From contig NZ_CP192599.1 in NCBI RefSeq assembly GCF_050632385.1, forward strand, positions 5,704,001-5,768,000: a stretch of 64,000 nt of DNA. Direction: 5' to 3'. This document shows, piece by piece, positions 31,923-40,785 of the stretch; position 1 is the first letter of the stretch, and every line of letters starts with the position of its first letter. The DNA comes from Humitalea sp050632385 (GTDB lineage Bacteria; Pseudomonadota; Alphaproteobacteria; Acetobacterales; Acetobacteraceae). The notes beneath the pieces were generated by a model that was given only the letters and a program-made list of their open reading frames with translations, ran no database searches and had not been told where the DNA came from. Made by a program: the position numbers and the translations under genes.

Positions 31923-34244
31923 TCAGGCCGCCCGCACCGCCGCGAGGAAGGCGGAGGACCGGGTCTTCAAGGTCGCCGCCGAGGTGATCAGCGAATCCGA
32001 CGCACTCAGCAGCGCCTCGGCCGAACCACCCGTCGCCTCGGCCGCTTCGCGCACCCCTTCGATGCGGCTGGCGACCGTGCCGGTGCCTTCGGCGACCTGG
32101 GCCGCGCTGCGGGCGATTTCCCGCGTCGCTTCACCCTGCTGTTCGACGGCGGCGGCGATGGCGACGGCGATTTCGCTGGTGCGTTCCACCGTGCTGCCGA
32201 TGCCGCGGATCGCGTTGACCGCCGTGGTCGTGACCTGCTGCATATTGGCGATCTGCCCGCCGATTTCTTCCGTGGCGCGGGCGGTCTGGGCCGCCAGGCC
32301 CTTCACCTCGCTGGCGACCACGGCAAAGCCCTTGCCGGCATCGCCGGCCCGCGCGGCCTCGATCGTCGCGTTCAGGGCAAGCAGGTTGGTCTGGGCGGCG
32401 ATGGTGCTGATCAGCTTCACCACATCGCCGATCTTGCCGGCGCTTTCGGCCAGCCCCCGGACGGTGGCATCGGTCGCCCGGACCTCGGTCACCGCCTGGC
32501 CGGCGATGCGCGCGGCATCGCCCACCTGGCGGGTGATCTCGGCGACGCTGGCGGCCATTTCCTCGGCCGCCGCGGCCACCGCCTGCACATCGCCCAATGC
32601 ACGGCCGGAGGCATCGGCAACCATCGCCGCCTCCCGCCCCGACGTCGCCGCGGTTTCGCGCAGGGCACGGGCGGCGGTCTGCGCCGCCTGGGCCTCGGCC
32701 GCCACCGTCTCGACGACATGGGCGACCTCGCCCTCAAACGTATCGGCCAGGCGCGATTGCTCGGTCGCCAGGGTCCAGGCCAGCATCGGCCCGACATAGC
32801 CGCCCTTGGCGTCGGTGATGGCCGAAATCGTCACGTCCAGCACCTCTGCCCCCAGGCGCATCCGCATCCGGTGCGGCAGGCGCGCGGGGTCGGACAGCAT
32901 GGCCTCCAGCGCCGCCAGGTCGGCGTGCAGCGCGCCGATCGGCTGGCCCTTCAGCGCCGTGGCGGCGCAGGGCAGCAGGGTTTCGACACGGGCGAAAAGG
33001 CGCTCGCTTTCCGCATTCATCGCGACGATGCGGAAGCCATTCTTCGGATCCGCCATCATCACGCCGACCGGCAGTTGTTCCAGCATCTGGCCACGGGAAA
33101 ACGCCTCGGCGGCGGTGTGGCGAAGGCTTTCCAGCGCCGCCGCCGTGCGGCCGATCTCATCGCGCCGCGCCGTGTCCGGCACAGGGTGGGACGTGTCGCC
33201 CCCGGCGATCTGGCGCGTCGCCCCGGCCAGGCGCCGCAGCGGCGCGCCGATGGAACGGCTGACGAAGTAGGAGGACATCATCAGCAGCAACGCGATGGTG
33301 CCGCCCAGATACAGCGTGGAATTGCTGGTGCGGGTGACGCTGGCCGTCATCTGCCTGCGGCTCGTGGTCGCCTCGGCGTCGGCCGCGGCTTCCGTCCGGC
33401 GCAGCGCATCGTTGAAGCGCTGCATCGCCGGGGTCGTCTGGTCGCGGCGGATCGTCACCAGGGCCTGCCCGGCGGTGATCACTTCCTCGGCCGATTCGGC
33501 GATGGTGGTGGCCGAGGCCGACAGGCGCTGCACATCCTGTTGCAGGCGTGCGTCGGGCAGCAGAGACAGCAACCCGCGCAGATGCACCCGCTGCTGCGCC
33601 GCACCGCGCCGGACGCGGCGCAACTGCTCCGCCTCACCCGTCGTCAAATAGCGTTGCACGCCCAGGCGCACATCGTTGACCGCGGTATGGAAGGCCATCA
33701 GCCGCTGCCGCGCGTCATCGGCGTTCGGGCTTTCGCGCAATTCGAAATCCAGGCCGTTCGACACAGCCTCGAACACCTGGTCGTAATCGGTGCCGCGCGG
33801 GAACAGCTTGGTGTCGCGCGCGGTCAGCAATTGTTCGCGAGCCGTTGTTTCCGCGGCGACCGCCGTCGCGATGGCATCGATCGCCGGCGGTGATTCGGCC
33901 AGCGCGTTCCGCACCGGGCCGGGCGACAGCAAGGTCAGCCCCTCCTGCACCGCCCGCCGCGTGGCTTGCAGTTCGGTCGTGACCGCACCGGCCAGTTGCG
34001 TCACCCCGGCCGCCGTCTGTTCATTGGCGATGTCGCGGATCAGCGCCGGGATCTGCGACGCATGCGTGGTGGCACGGTCGATCACATCCAGCACATCCGC
34101 CGTATGGCCCAGCACGACCTGTTCGGCGGCGATCTGCGTCACCTCCCGATGCACAAGCACCACAAGCCCGCCGAGCAGGGTCAGCGTCACGGCGGAGGAA
34201 AGCGCGAGCTTTCGCCCCACGGAAAGATTGTCGAGAAGGCGCAT
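31923..34244 (-). CDS. Methyl-accepting chemotaxis protein with PAS domain
   Basis: A 773-residue membrane chemoreceptor. TM1 is near residues 12-30 and a long periplasmic helical domain follows. TM2 is near 315-335 (LYLGGTIALLLMMSSYFV), then a HAMP domain (RSIGAPLRRLAGATRQIAGGD) shown here as RSIGAPLRRLAG. A PAS-like domain (LPVGVMMADPKNGFRIVAMN, shown as LPVGVMMADP) comes before the MCP signalling helices. The hairpin tip carries IAAQTNLLALNATIEAARAG, shown in part as AQTNLLALNATIEAARAG. The start at 34244 follows a GGGGTTCC leader. No che genes lie nearby. The large periplasmic part suggests sensing a small molecule, and the PAS domain may add a redox or ligand cue. Confidence 0.93.
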   Translation of the reverse strand: MRLLDNLSVGRKLALSSAVTLTLLGGLVVLVHREVTQIAAEQVVLGHTADVLDVIDRATTHASQIPALIRDIANEQTAAGVTQLAGAVTTELQATRRAVQEGLTLLSPGPVRNALAESPPAIDAIATAVAAETTAREQLLTARDTKLFPRGTDYDQVFEAVSNGLDFELRESPNADDARQRLMAFHTAVNDVRLGVQRYLTTGEAEQLRRVRRGAAQQRVHLRGLLSLLPDARLQQDVQRLSASATTIAESAEEVITAGQALVTIRRDQTTPAMQRFNDALRRTEAAADAEATTSRRQMTASVTRTSNSTLYLGGTIALLLMMSSYFVSRSIGAPLRRLAGATRQIAGGDTSHPVPDTARRDEIGRTAAALESLRHTAAEAFSRGQMLEQLPVGVMMADPKNGFRIVAMNAESERLFARVETLLPCAATALKGQPIGALHADLAALEAMLSDPARLPHRMRMRLGAEVLDVTISAITDAKGGYVGPMLAWTLATEQSRLADTFEGEVAHVVETVAAEAQAAQTAARALRETAATSGREAAMVADASGRALGDVQAVAAAAEEMAASVAEITRQVGDAARIAGQAVTEVRATDATVRGLAESAGKIGDVVKLISTIAAQTNLLALNATIEAARAGDAGKGFAVVASEVKGLAAQTARATEEIGGQIANMQQVTTTAVNAIRGIGSTVERTSEIAVAIAAAVEQQGEATREIARSAAQVAEGTGTVASRIEGVREAAEATGGSAEALLSASDSLITSAATLKTRSSAFLAAVRAA

Positions 34245-34300
34245 GGCAGGAACCCCGGGAGACAGAACCCGATCCTGCACAGGAACGAATTAAGTTCGGG

Positions 34301-35101
34301 TTACTCGCCCATGCCCAGCAGCGATCCGCGCGTCCGCGCATGCTGCAACTGGCCCATGAAGACCCAGGCCATCGCGCCCAGCCAGACCAGGTTCAGCGCC
34401 GCCGCCACGCCCAATTGTTCCCAGGCGACGCGGCCCTCCAACAGGGCGGCGCGCATGCCCTCGAACACATGGCTGGCCGGCACCAGCCAGGCGATTTCCC
34501 GCATGCCATGCGGCAGGATCGACACGGGGTAGAAGACGGCGGCGAAGGGCGTCAGCCCGAACAGCACCGACCAGGCCAGCGCCTCCGCCCCGGCGCCATG
34601 GCGCAGGATCAGCGCGGTGACGCCCAGCGCCACGGCCCAGCCCATCACCACCAGCAGGGCGAAGAAGGCGACCACCACCGGCCCCATGGCGAACAAGCCA
34701 AAGCCATAGAGCAGCCAGGCCAGCCCGATGGCCGGCAGAACGCCGACCAGCATGCGCGCGACACTCATGACCATCAGCCCGGCGACCAGTTCCCAGGGCC
34801 GCAACGGGCTGACAAAAATGTGACCCAGGTTGCGCGACCAGATTTCTTCCAGGAAGGAAATCGCAAACCCCATCTGGCTGCGCAGCGCCACTTCCCACAG
34901 CAGCACCCCGCCCAGCAGCATCCCCGCCGCGATCGAGCCGAAATTGCCCTGCACCCCCGCCAGATAGGCGGTGACGAAGCCCCAGACGACCATCTGCAAG
35001 GTCGGCCAATAGGCCAGTTCCAGCACCCGCGGCCAGGACCGGCGGTAGAGCGACAGATGCCGGTAGACCAGGCCCCAGATACGCCGCGCGGCCAAGATCA
35101 T
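34301..35101 (-). CDS. ABC-2 type transporter permease
   Basis: A 266-residue integral membrane protein with six predicted membrane segments. It has the ABC-2 pattern SRNLGHIFVSPLRPWELVAGL in the second loop (here SRNLGHIFVSPLRPW) and the C-terminal FGLTPFAAVFYPVSILP and LVPASHVFEGMR, typical of exporters of drugs, polysaccharides or haem-like substrates. Its start overlaps the stop of the ATPase gene (35098) by four bases, so the two make one exporter. The substrate cannot be told; there is no linked biosynthetic gene. Confidence 0.9.
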   Translation of the reverse strand: MILAARRIWGLVYRHLSLYRRSWPRVLELAYWPTLQMVVWGFVTAYLAGVQGNFGSIAAGMLLGGVLLWEVALRSQMGFAISFLEEIWSRNLGHIFVSPLRPWELVAGLMVMSVARMLVGVLPAIGLAWLLYGFGLFAMGPVVVAFFALLVVMGWAVALGVTALILRHGAGAEALAWSVLFGLTPFAAVFYPVSILPHGMREIAWLVPASHVFEGMRAALLEGRVAWEQLGVAAALNLVWLGAMAWVFMGQLQHARTRGSLLGMGE

Positions 35102-35841
35102 GCCGCCGCCCGCCGGTTGCGCGCGATGTCGAGAAATACCTGTTCCAGATCGTCGCGGCCGTATTTTTCCAGCAGCCCGGCGGGGCTGCCGCTGTCCACG
35201 ACCCGCCCCTGCTTCAGCATCAGCACATGGCCGCAGAGGCGTTCCACCTCATTCATATTGTGGCTGGCCAGCAGGATCGCGGCGCCGGTCTCGGCGCGGT
35301 AGTCCTCCAGCAGCGACCGCACCCAGTCGCCGGTATCGGGGTCCAGGCTGGCGGTCGGTTCGTCCAGCAGCAGCAGGTCCGGCGTATTGATCAGCGATTT
35401 GGCCAGGGCCACGCGGGTCTTTTGGCCAGCCGAGAGCTGGCCGGCCGCGCGGTCGATGAAATCGCCCATCTGGAAACGTTCCACGAGGTCGGCGATCCGC
35501 CGCTTCGCCTGCGGCACCCCATAGAGGTGGCCATAGACCGTCAAATTCTCCCGCACCGTCAGCCGATGCGGCAGGGCGATGTAGGGGGAGGAGAAATTGA
35601 CGCGCGCCAGCGCCGCGAAGCGGTCGGTCGCCATGTCGTGCCCCAGCACCGACACCCGCCCCGATGTCGGGATCAGCAGCCCCAGCAGCATGGCGATGGT
35701 GGTGGTCTTGCCGGCGCCATTGCCGCCCAGCAGCCCCCAGGTGGCGCCCCGGGGCATGGTGAAGGACAGGTTCTCGACCGCGGCGGGGGCGGTGGGATCA
35801 TAGCGCTTGGTCAGCGCCTCGCAGGACATCGCAGGGGTCAT
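35098..35841 (-). CDS. ABC transporter ATP-binding protein
   Basis: A 247-residue ABC ATPase. Walker A is GGNGAGKTTT (near residue 39), the signature is QLSAGQKTRVALAKSL, Walker B is LLLLDEPTASLDP and the switch His follows in LLASHNMNEVE. The C-terminal DDLEQVFLDIARNRR is the short tail of ABC-2 exporter ATPases. It starts at 35841 with MTPAMSCEAL; earlier in-frame codons run into the SDR gene. It is coupled to the permease downstream and separated by 47 bases from the sugar operon, so it may be a separate unit. Confidence 0.92.
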   Translation of the reverse strand: MTPAMSCEALTKRYDPTAPAAVENLSFTMPRGATWGLLGGNGAGKTTTIAMLLGLLIPTSGRVSVLGHDMATDRFAALARVNFSSPYIALPHRLTVRENLTVYGHLYGVPQAKRRIADLVERFQMGDFIDRAAGQLSAGQKTRVALAKSLINTPDLLLLDEPTASLDPDTGDWVRSLLEDYRAETGAAILLASHNMNEVERLCGHVLMLKQGRVVDSGSPAGLLEKYGRDDLEQVFLDIARNRRAAA

Positions 35842-35888
35842 TGCGGCGGTGTTTAGACCATCGCCCGGCCGATACGAAACCCAGACGG

Positions 35889-36623
35889 TCAGATGCTGCC
35901 ACCATCCACGACAAAGCTTTGGGCGGTGACCATCCGACTGTCGTCGGCCGCCAGCCACAGCACCATGCGTGCGACATCCGGGGCAAAGAGTTTTTGCGGG
36001 ATGCACTGCCGCTTCATGGTTTCGGCGACGGCTTCCGGCGTGGCCCAGAGCCGTTCCTGCCGTTCGGTAAAAATCCATCCCGGCACAACCTCGTTCACCC
36101 GCACGCCGAAGCCGCCCAGGTCGCGCGCCAGGCCGCGCGTCAGCCCGCGCACCGCCGATTTGGCGGCGGTATAGGCCGGCATGCCGCCCTGGCTCAGCAG
36201 CCAGGACACCGAGCCCATGTTGATGATCGACCCCGCCCCCGCCGCCTTCATCGCCGGGGCCACGGCCTGGGCGGCGAAGAACTGGTGGCGCAGGTTGGTG
36301 GCCAGGCGTTCGTCCCAATAGTCCGGTTCGACGTCCTCCAGCGCATGGCGATCGTCGCGCGCGGCGTTGTTGACCAGCACAGACACCGGTCCCGCCGCGG
36401 CGATGGCGGCCCGTAGCGCCGCGATGTCGCGCAGGTCGCAGGGGGAAAAGCGCGCGCCGGTCTGGGCGGCCAGGGCCTCGCCAGCGGCGAGGTCCATGTC
36501 CAGGAACACGACCCGCGACCCCTGGGCGCAAAAATGCGTGACGATACTGGCGCCGATGCCGGAAGCACCCCCGGTGACCAGCACCCCGCGACCCTCCAGG
36601 CTGGGATAGACGGCGGTCTGCAT
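35889..36623 (-). CDS. SDR oxidoreductase, D-xylose/L-arabinose 1-dehydrogenase-like
   Basis: A 244-residue short-chain dehydrogenase. The NAD motif is TGGASGIG (17-24), with NNAARDD near 85-91, the catalytic Ser near 138-140, Tyr151 and Lys155. The stretch DDRHALEDV and YWDERLATNLRH, with VYPSLEGR at the start, closely follow the pattern of the Caulobacter NAD-dependent D-xylose dehydrogenase as I recall it. It is coupled by TGATG to xylG at 36623, so a sugar imported by this ABC system is probably oxidised to a lactone. No lactonase or dehydratase of that pathway is adjacent. Confidence 0.85.
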   Translation of the reverse strand: MQTAVYPSLEGRGVLVTGGASGIGASIVTHFCAQGSRVVFLDMDLAAGEALAAQTGARFSPCDLRDIAALRAAIAAAGPVSVLVNNAARDDRHALEDVEPDYWDERLATNLRHQFFAAQAVAPAMKAAGAGSIINMGSVSWLLSQGGMPAYTAAKSAVRGLTRGLARDLGGFGVRVNEVVPGWIFTERQERLWATPEAVAETMKRQCIPQKLFAPDVARMVLWLAADDSRMVTAQSFVVDGGSI

Positions 36624-37363
36624 CAGTGCGGCATCCTCCCTGCGATGATCATGCCCAGCACGTCATCCTGCGTCACGTCCTGCACCCGGACGTGGCCGAC
36701 GGGCTTGCCGGTCTTCATCACCGTCAGCCGCCCGCAGAGCGAAAACACGTCGTGCAGATCATGGCTCACGATGATCAGCCCCATGCCTTCCGATTGCAGC
36801 CGCCGCACCAACTGCCCGACCATCGCCGTTTCGGCCGGCCCGAGCGCCGCCGTCGGTTCGTCCATGATCAGCACACGCGCCTTGAACTGGATCGCGCGGG
36901 CGATGGCCACGACCTGGCGCTGGCCGCCCGACAGGCTTCCGACCGGCACGTGGTAGTTGGTGAAATTGGGGTTCAGCCGGCTCAGCACCTGACGGCCGGC
37001 GGCTTCCATGGCCGCGACATCCAGGGCACCGCCCCATTTCACGATCTCGCGGCCCAGGAAGATGTTGGCGACGGAATCCAGGTTGTCGGCCAGGGCCAGG
37101 GTCTGGTGGATGGTCTCGATCCCCAGGCGCCGCGCATCGCGCGGGTTGCGGATCTCGACCGGCGCGCCGTCCAAGCAGATTTCCCCGCCATCGGCCGGGT
37201 AGGCGCCGCACAGCACTTTGACGAGCGTGGATTTGCCGGCGCCATTGTGGCCGAGCAGCCCCAGCACCTCGCCGGCGCTGACCTCCAACTCCGCACCATC
37301 CAGCGCCGCGACGCCACCAAACTGCTTGTGGATGTCGCGCATCGTGACGAGCGGCGCGGTCAT
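36623..37363 (-). CDS. xylG: Sugar ABC transporter ATP-binding protein (XylG-like, single domain)
   Basis: A 246-residue ABC ATPase for a xylose-type importer. Walker A is GHNGAGKST (38-46), the signature is GSLSGGQRQVVAIARAI, Walker B is VLIMDEPTAALGP and the switch is IIVSHDLHDV. E. coli XylG has two ATPase domains in about 510 residues, whereas this one has a single domain and presumably works as a homodimer. It overlaps xylH upstream (ATGA) and the SDR downstream (TGATG). Confidence 0.9.
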   Translation of the reverse strand: MTAPLVTMRDIHKQFGGVAALDGAELEVSAGEVLGLLGHNGAGKSTLVKVLCGAYPADGGEICLDGAPVEIRNPRDARRLGIETIHQTLALADNLDSVANIFLGREIVKWGGALDVAAMEAAGRQVLSRLNPNFTNYHVPVGSLSGGQRQVVAIARAIQFKARVLIMDEPTAALGPAETAMVGQLVRRLQSEGMGLIIVSHDLHDVFSLCGRLTVMKTGKPVGHVRVQDVTQDDVLGMIIAGRMPH

Positions 37364-38565
37364 GCCTCAGCCGCCTTGCCCGACCGCTTGCGCCACAGCG
37401 CATCGGCCCAGACCGCGACGATCAGCACCACGCCGATGATGACGTTCCGCAGCGCCGACGGCAGGCCGAGCAACACCATCCCATTGTCCAGGCTTTGCAT
37501 GATCAAGGCCCCCAGCACCGCGCCCACCACCGTGCCGGACCCGCCGGCCAGCGAGGTCCCGCCAATGACGGCCGCGGCGATGACCGATAGTTCCGCCAGT
37601 TCCCCCGTCGAATTCGCCCCGGCATTCAGCCGCGCGGTCGCGACGGCCCCCGCCAACCCCGCCAAAAACCCCATCAGGGCAAAAACGGCGACGATGATCC
37701 GCGCGCTCGGCACGCCGGCCAGCCGCGCTGCCTCCGGATTGCCGCCGATGGCATAGACGTAGCGGCCGAAGCGGCGCGTCCGCGCCAGCCATTCCAGCGC
37801 GCAGGCGACCGCGATCAGCACCAGCACGGGGATCGAGATCCCCTGCACGATATCGGTGCGCGGACGGGTGTAGCTGTTCATCACCGCGACGAAGCCCAGG
37901 ATGAACACGGCCATCACCAGGATCGTCACCGCCTCGGCCCACAACGGCCGCGTGACGAAGCCAAAGCTCTGCTGCCGCCGCCGCGTGGACAGGCGCAACC
38001 AGGCCAATACCGCGACGCCAGCCGCGCCGACCAGCCAGGAGGCGGAGCCGCCGATCGAGCCCTCGAACCCGCCCCCCAGCAATTGGAATGTCGGGTCCAT
38101 CGGCGCCACCGTGCGCCCGCTGGTGATCAGCCAGGCAATGCCGCGAAAGATCAGCAACCCCGCCAGGGTCACGACAAAGGCCGGAATGCCGAGGTAGGCA
38201 TTCAACGCCCCCTGCGCCGCCCCGATCCCGGCCCCGACCGCCAGCCCGATGGCCAGGGTCAGCCACGGATTCCACCACGTCCCTGGGGCAAAGATCTCGA
38301 CCTGGAGCACGGCGATCACCATGCCCACGCAGCCCGCGATGGACCCCACCGACAGGTCGATCCGCCGGGTCACGATGACCAGCACCATGCCGCAGGCCAT
38401 GATGCCGACGACGGCCGTCTGCGCCGCCAGGTTCCACAGGTTGCGCGGCGTCAGGAAGGCGCCATCGGTCAGCGCATGCAGCCCCAGCCAGATGGCGGCC
38501 AGCGTGGCCACCAGCGCCGCCAGCCTGGGATCGATGCCGAGGGTGCGAAGCAGCCCCGCCTTCAT
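37360..38565 (-). CDS. xylH: Sugar ABC transporter permease (XylH-like)
   Basis: A 401-residue membrane protein with about 10-12 predicted segments. Motifs of the ribose/xylose permease family are seen: VTRRIDLSVGSIAG, GIPAFVVTLAGLLIFRGIAW, YAIGGNPEAARLAGV and LSVIAAAVIGGTSLAGGSGT (the last given as AAVIGGTSLAGGSGT). It starts at 38565, overlapping the binding-protein stop (ATGA), and its stop overlaps xylG. Tight coupling of all four genes (xylF-xylH-xylG-SDR) supports a single transcript. Confidence 0.92.
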   Translation of the reverse strand: MKAGLLRTLGIDPRLAALVATLAAIWLGLHALTDGAFLTPRNLWNLAAQTAVVGIMACGMVLVIVTRRIDLSVGSIAGCVGMVIAVLQVEIFAPGTWWNPWLTLAIGLAVGAGIGAAQGALNAYLGIPAFVVTLAGLLIFRGIAWLITSGRTVAPMDPTFQLLGGGFEGSIGGSASWLVGAAGVAVLAWLRLSTRRRQQSFGFVTRPLWAEAVTILVMAVFILGFVAVMNSYTRPRTDIVQGISIPVLVLIAVACALEWLARTRRFGRYVYAIGGNPEAARLAGVPSARIIVAVFALMGFLAGLAGAVATARLNAGANSTGELAELSVIAAAVIGGTSLAGGSGTVVGAVLGALIMQSLDNGMVLLGLPSALRNVIIGVVLIVAVWADALWRKRSGKAAEA

Positions 38566-39617
38566 CCCCGGCAGGCGGGTGGGGCGTCGGCGGCGGCGAC
38601 GCCACGGCACAGCCTTTCGCGGGAAATCCAGTTGGCTTCCAGCACCAGACCCAGGTTGTCACGGATGATCGGCACCGGGGTCAGCAGGATGGAATCCAAC
38701 TCCACCCCGCCGGGCGACCGCCATTTGGCCGAACCCGGCACGCTGGCCGCCGCCGCGCCGCCGGCCAACGCGACCGCGATTTGGCCCGCACGTGCGCCCA
38801 AAACCCGGCTGTCCTTCCAGACCGACACGGTCTGGGTCCCGAGGGCGATGCGGTTCAGCGCCGCATGGTCGGCATCCTGGCCCGACACGGGCACGCGACC
38901 CGCCAGCCCCTGTGCGGTCAGCGCGGCGATGGCGCCCCCGGCGGTGCCGTCATTCGCGGCCAGCACCGCATCCACGTTGTTATTTTGAGCAGTCAGGATC
39001 TGTTCCATGTTCCGCTGCGCGACCTCCGGCCGCCAGCCATCGGTATATTGCTCGGCGACGATGCGGACGGCGCCCGCGTCGATGGCGGGCTTCAGCACTT
39101 CCCGCTGGCCAGCCGCCAAAAAGTCCGCGTTGGGGTCGGCCGAGGAGCCCTTGATCAGCACGTAGTTGCCGCGCGGCTTCAGCTTCAGCACCTCCCGCGC
39201 CTGCATCCGGCCGACCTCGATATTGTCGAAGGTCAGGTAGAACACGCCCGGCACCTCGATCAGCCGGTCGTAGCCGACGACGGGAATGCCTTCGGCCTGG
39301 GCGCGGCGGATGGCGGGCTGGATCGCGCGGGCATCCTGCGCCAGCACGATCAAGGCGCCGATGCCGCGGGTCAGCAGCCCCTCGATATCCGCCAATTGCT
39401 TGGTGTTGTTGGCCTGGGCATCGGCCGACAGGTATTGCGCCCCGGCCGCGGTCAGGGCCCCGCGGATCGCTGTTTCGTCGGTGCGCCAGCGCTCTTCCTG
39501 GAAGTTGGACCATGACACGCCGACGGTCAGCCGGCGCCCGGTCTGGGCCATCGCCCCGCGCCCGGCCAACAGGGCGCCAAGCGCCGACTGGCCGAGAAGC
39601 CGTTTCCCAAAAGCCAT
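38562..39617 (-). CDS. xylF: D-xylose-type ABC transporter substrate-binding protein (XylF-like)
   Basis: A 351-residue periplasmic sugar-binding protein. A signal peptide (about residues 1-24, ending AMAQ) is followed by TVGVSWSNFQEERWRTDE, which corresponds to the RLERWQKD region of E. coli XylF. Other shared marks are VLAANDGTAGGAIAAL, VSGQDADHAALNRI and GTQTVSVWKD. It is the first gene of the operon, starting at 39617, divergent from a histidine phosphatase with 113 bases between. Xylose specificity is from family similarity; arabinose or another pentose remains possible. Confidence 0.9.
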   Translation of the reverse strand: MAFGKRLLGQSALGALLAGRGAMAQTGRRLTVGVSWSNFQEERWRTDETAIRGALTAAGAQYLSADAQANNTKQLADIEGLLTRGIGALIVLAQDARAIQPAIRRAQAEGIPVVGYDRLIEVPGVFYLTFDNIEVGRMQAREVLKLKPRGNYVLIKGSSADPNADFLAAGQREVLKPAIDAGAVRIVAEQYTDGWRPEVAQRNMEQILTAQNNNVDAVLAANDGTAGGAIAALTAQGLAGRVPVSGQDADHAALNRIALGTQTVSVWKDSRVLGARAGQIAVALAGGAAAASVPGSAKWRSPGGVELDSILLTPVPIIRDNLGLVLEANWISRERLCRGVAAADAPPACRG

Positions 39618-39730
39618 GGTTTTCTCCCGCAGCCGCTTTTTGTTGCCAATGAGGCTACGTCACCCCGGCTGACCGCCACAAGCATAGCGTGCAGATTCCA
39701 CCCCGGGCGCTTCTGCGCTAAGCAGCGGCC

Positions 39731-40363
39731 ATGACCAGCACCCGCTTCTTCCTGATCCGCCACGCGCTGGTGGAACCCACCGCGCGCCTCGTCCTGTATG
39801 GCGACATGGATGTGCCGATCTGCGGCCTGGCCTTGGCAGCCGATGCCCAGGCCTATCGCTGGCTGGCCGACAGGGTGCCCACCGGCGCGCGCTGGTATGT
39901 CTCGCCGCTGTCGCGCACCCACGCCACGGCCGCCGCGATCTTCGCCGCCGGGCAGCCGGAACAGCCGCTGGTCCAGGAAGACCATCTGCGCGAACAGACC
40001 CTGGGCGAATGGCAGGGGCTGACGCATGAGGACGCGGCCAGCCGCATGCTGCAACCGGCCCACCCCTTCTGGCCGCATGGCGCCGAGGAACGCCCCCCGG
40101 GCGGCGAAAGCCTGGCCGATGTGATCGCCCGCGTCGGCGCGGTGATGGAACGCCTGGCCGTCGCGCATCCCGGCCAGGATGTCGTGATCGTCGCCCATGG
40201 CGGCAGCATCCGCGGGGCCATCGCGCATGCGACCGGCATTTCGCCGCATCAGGTGCTGCAATTCTCCATCCGCAACCTGTCGCTGACCCGGCTGGAAAAG
40301 CGCGGGCCGGACTGGCGGGTCTGGGCGGTGAACGAGGAAAGCGGGCTGGCCTCCAGCTACTAA
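39731..40363 (+). CDS. Histidine phosphatase family protein
   Basis: A 210-residue phosphoglycerate-mutase-like phosphatase. The catalytic RH is in FLIRHALVEP (R10, H11), where the usual RHG is RHA, with SPLSRTHATA near 60 and the second His in VIVAHGGSIRGA near 155. Phosphate-binding residues are thus complete. It could dephosphorylate a metabolite such as a cobalamin precursor or sugar phosphate; the neighbours do not decide. It is divergent from xylF and followed by the ArsR operator region. Confidence 0.88.
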   Translation: MTSTRFFLIRHALVEPTARLVLYGDMDVPICGLALAADAQAYRWLADRVPTGARWYVSPLSRTHATAAAIFAAGQPEQPLVQEDHLREQTLGEWQGLTHEDAASRMLQPAHPFWPHGAEERPPGGESLADVIARVGAVMERLAVAHPGQDVVIVAHGGSIRGAIAHATGISPHQVLQFSIRNLSLTRLEKRGPDWRVWAVNEESGLASSY

Positions 40364-40370
40364 TCCGTCA

Positions 40371-40429
40371 TTCAACAAATCGGTTGACTATCTAAACGCC
40401 TGCCCTCATATTCAACCTTATGGTTGAAT
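40371..40429. promoter_or_regulatory. Paired inverted repeats (likely ArsR autoregulatory operators)
   Basis: TCAAC-N6-GTTGA (40372-40387) and ATTCAACC-N4-GGTTGAAT (40410-40429) share the half-site TCAAC and have centres 40 bases apart. The second covers the start codon of the ArsR gene (ATG at 40420). TTGACT at 40384-40389 may be a -35 element. Binding to both sites would block transcription and translation of the ArsR/SRPBCC pair. Confidence 0.6.
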
Positions 40430-40785
40430 TAAATCCCGCCCCGCTGAACGCCATCTTCCACGCCCTCGGCGATGCCACCCGCCGGCGGATGCTGCGCGAC
40501 CTGTCCGGCGGCGAACGCACGGTCGGCCAACTCGCCGAACCCTTCGCCATTTCGCTCGCCGCCGCCTCCAAGCACATCAAGGCGCTGGAACATGCCGGGC
40601 TGATCCGGCGGGAGGTGCGGGGCCGCACGCATCTATGCCGCCTCGACCCCGGACCGCTCGCCAATGCGCATGAGTGGCTGGGCTTCTACGAGCGCTTCTG
40701 GACCGGCCGTCTGGATGTTCTCGAACAACTCCTCCGTCAGGAGGACGCGCGTAAATCCCCGACCAGCAAAGGAGACGACCAATGA
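40420..40785 (+). CDS. ArsR-family transcriptional regulator
   Basis: A 121-residue winged-helix repressor. FHALGDATRRRMLRDL begins the domain and the recognition helix lies in ISLAAASKHIKALEHAGLI. It ends in a charged tail, RQEDARKSPTSKGDDQ. No Cys pair is present for metal sensing, so it belongs to the non-metal group found with SRPBCC (AHSA1) proteins. The partner gene overlaps it by ATGA, the usual layout for this regulator and effector pair. The start codon lies inside an inverted repeat that is probably its own operator. Confidence 0.92.
   Translation: MVELNPAPLNAIFHALGDATRRRMLRDLSGGERTVGQLAEPFAISLAAASKHIKALEHAGLIRREVRGRTHLCRLDPGPLANAHEWLGFYERFWTGRLDVLEQLLRQEDARKSPTSKGDDQ

Noticed and set aside
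34305..35302. Open frame on the plus strand opposite the ABC-2 permease
   Set aside because: His/Gln/Arg-rich translation without domains, antisense to a clear membrane protein gene.
35842..36531. N-terminal extension of the exporter ATPase
   Set aside because: The added residues come from another frame of the SDR gene and resemble no ABC domain.
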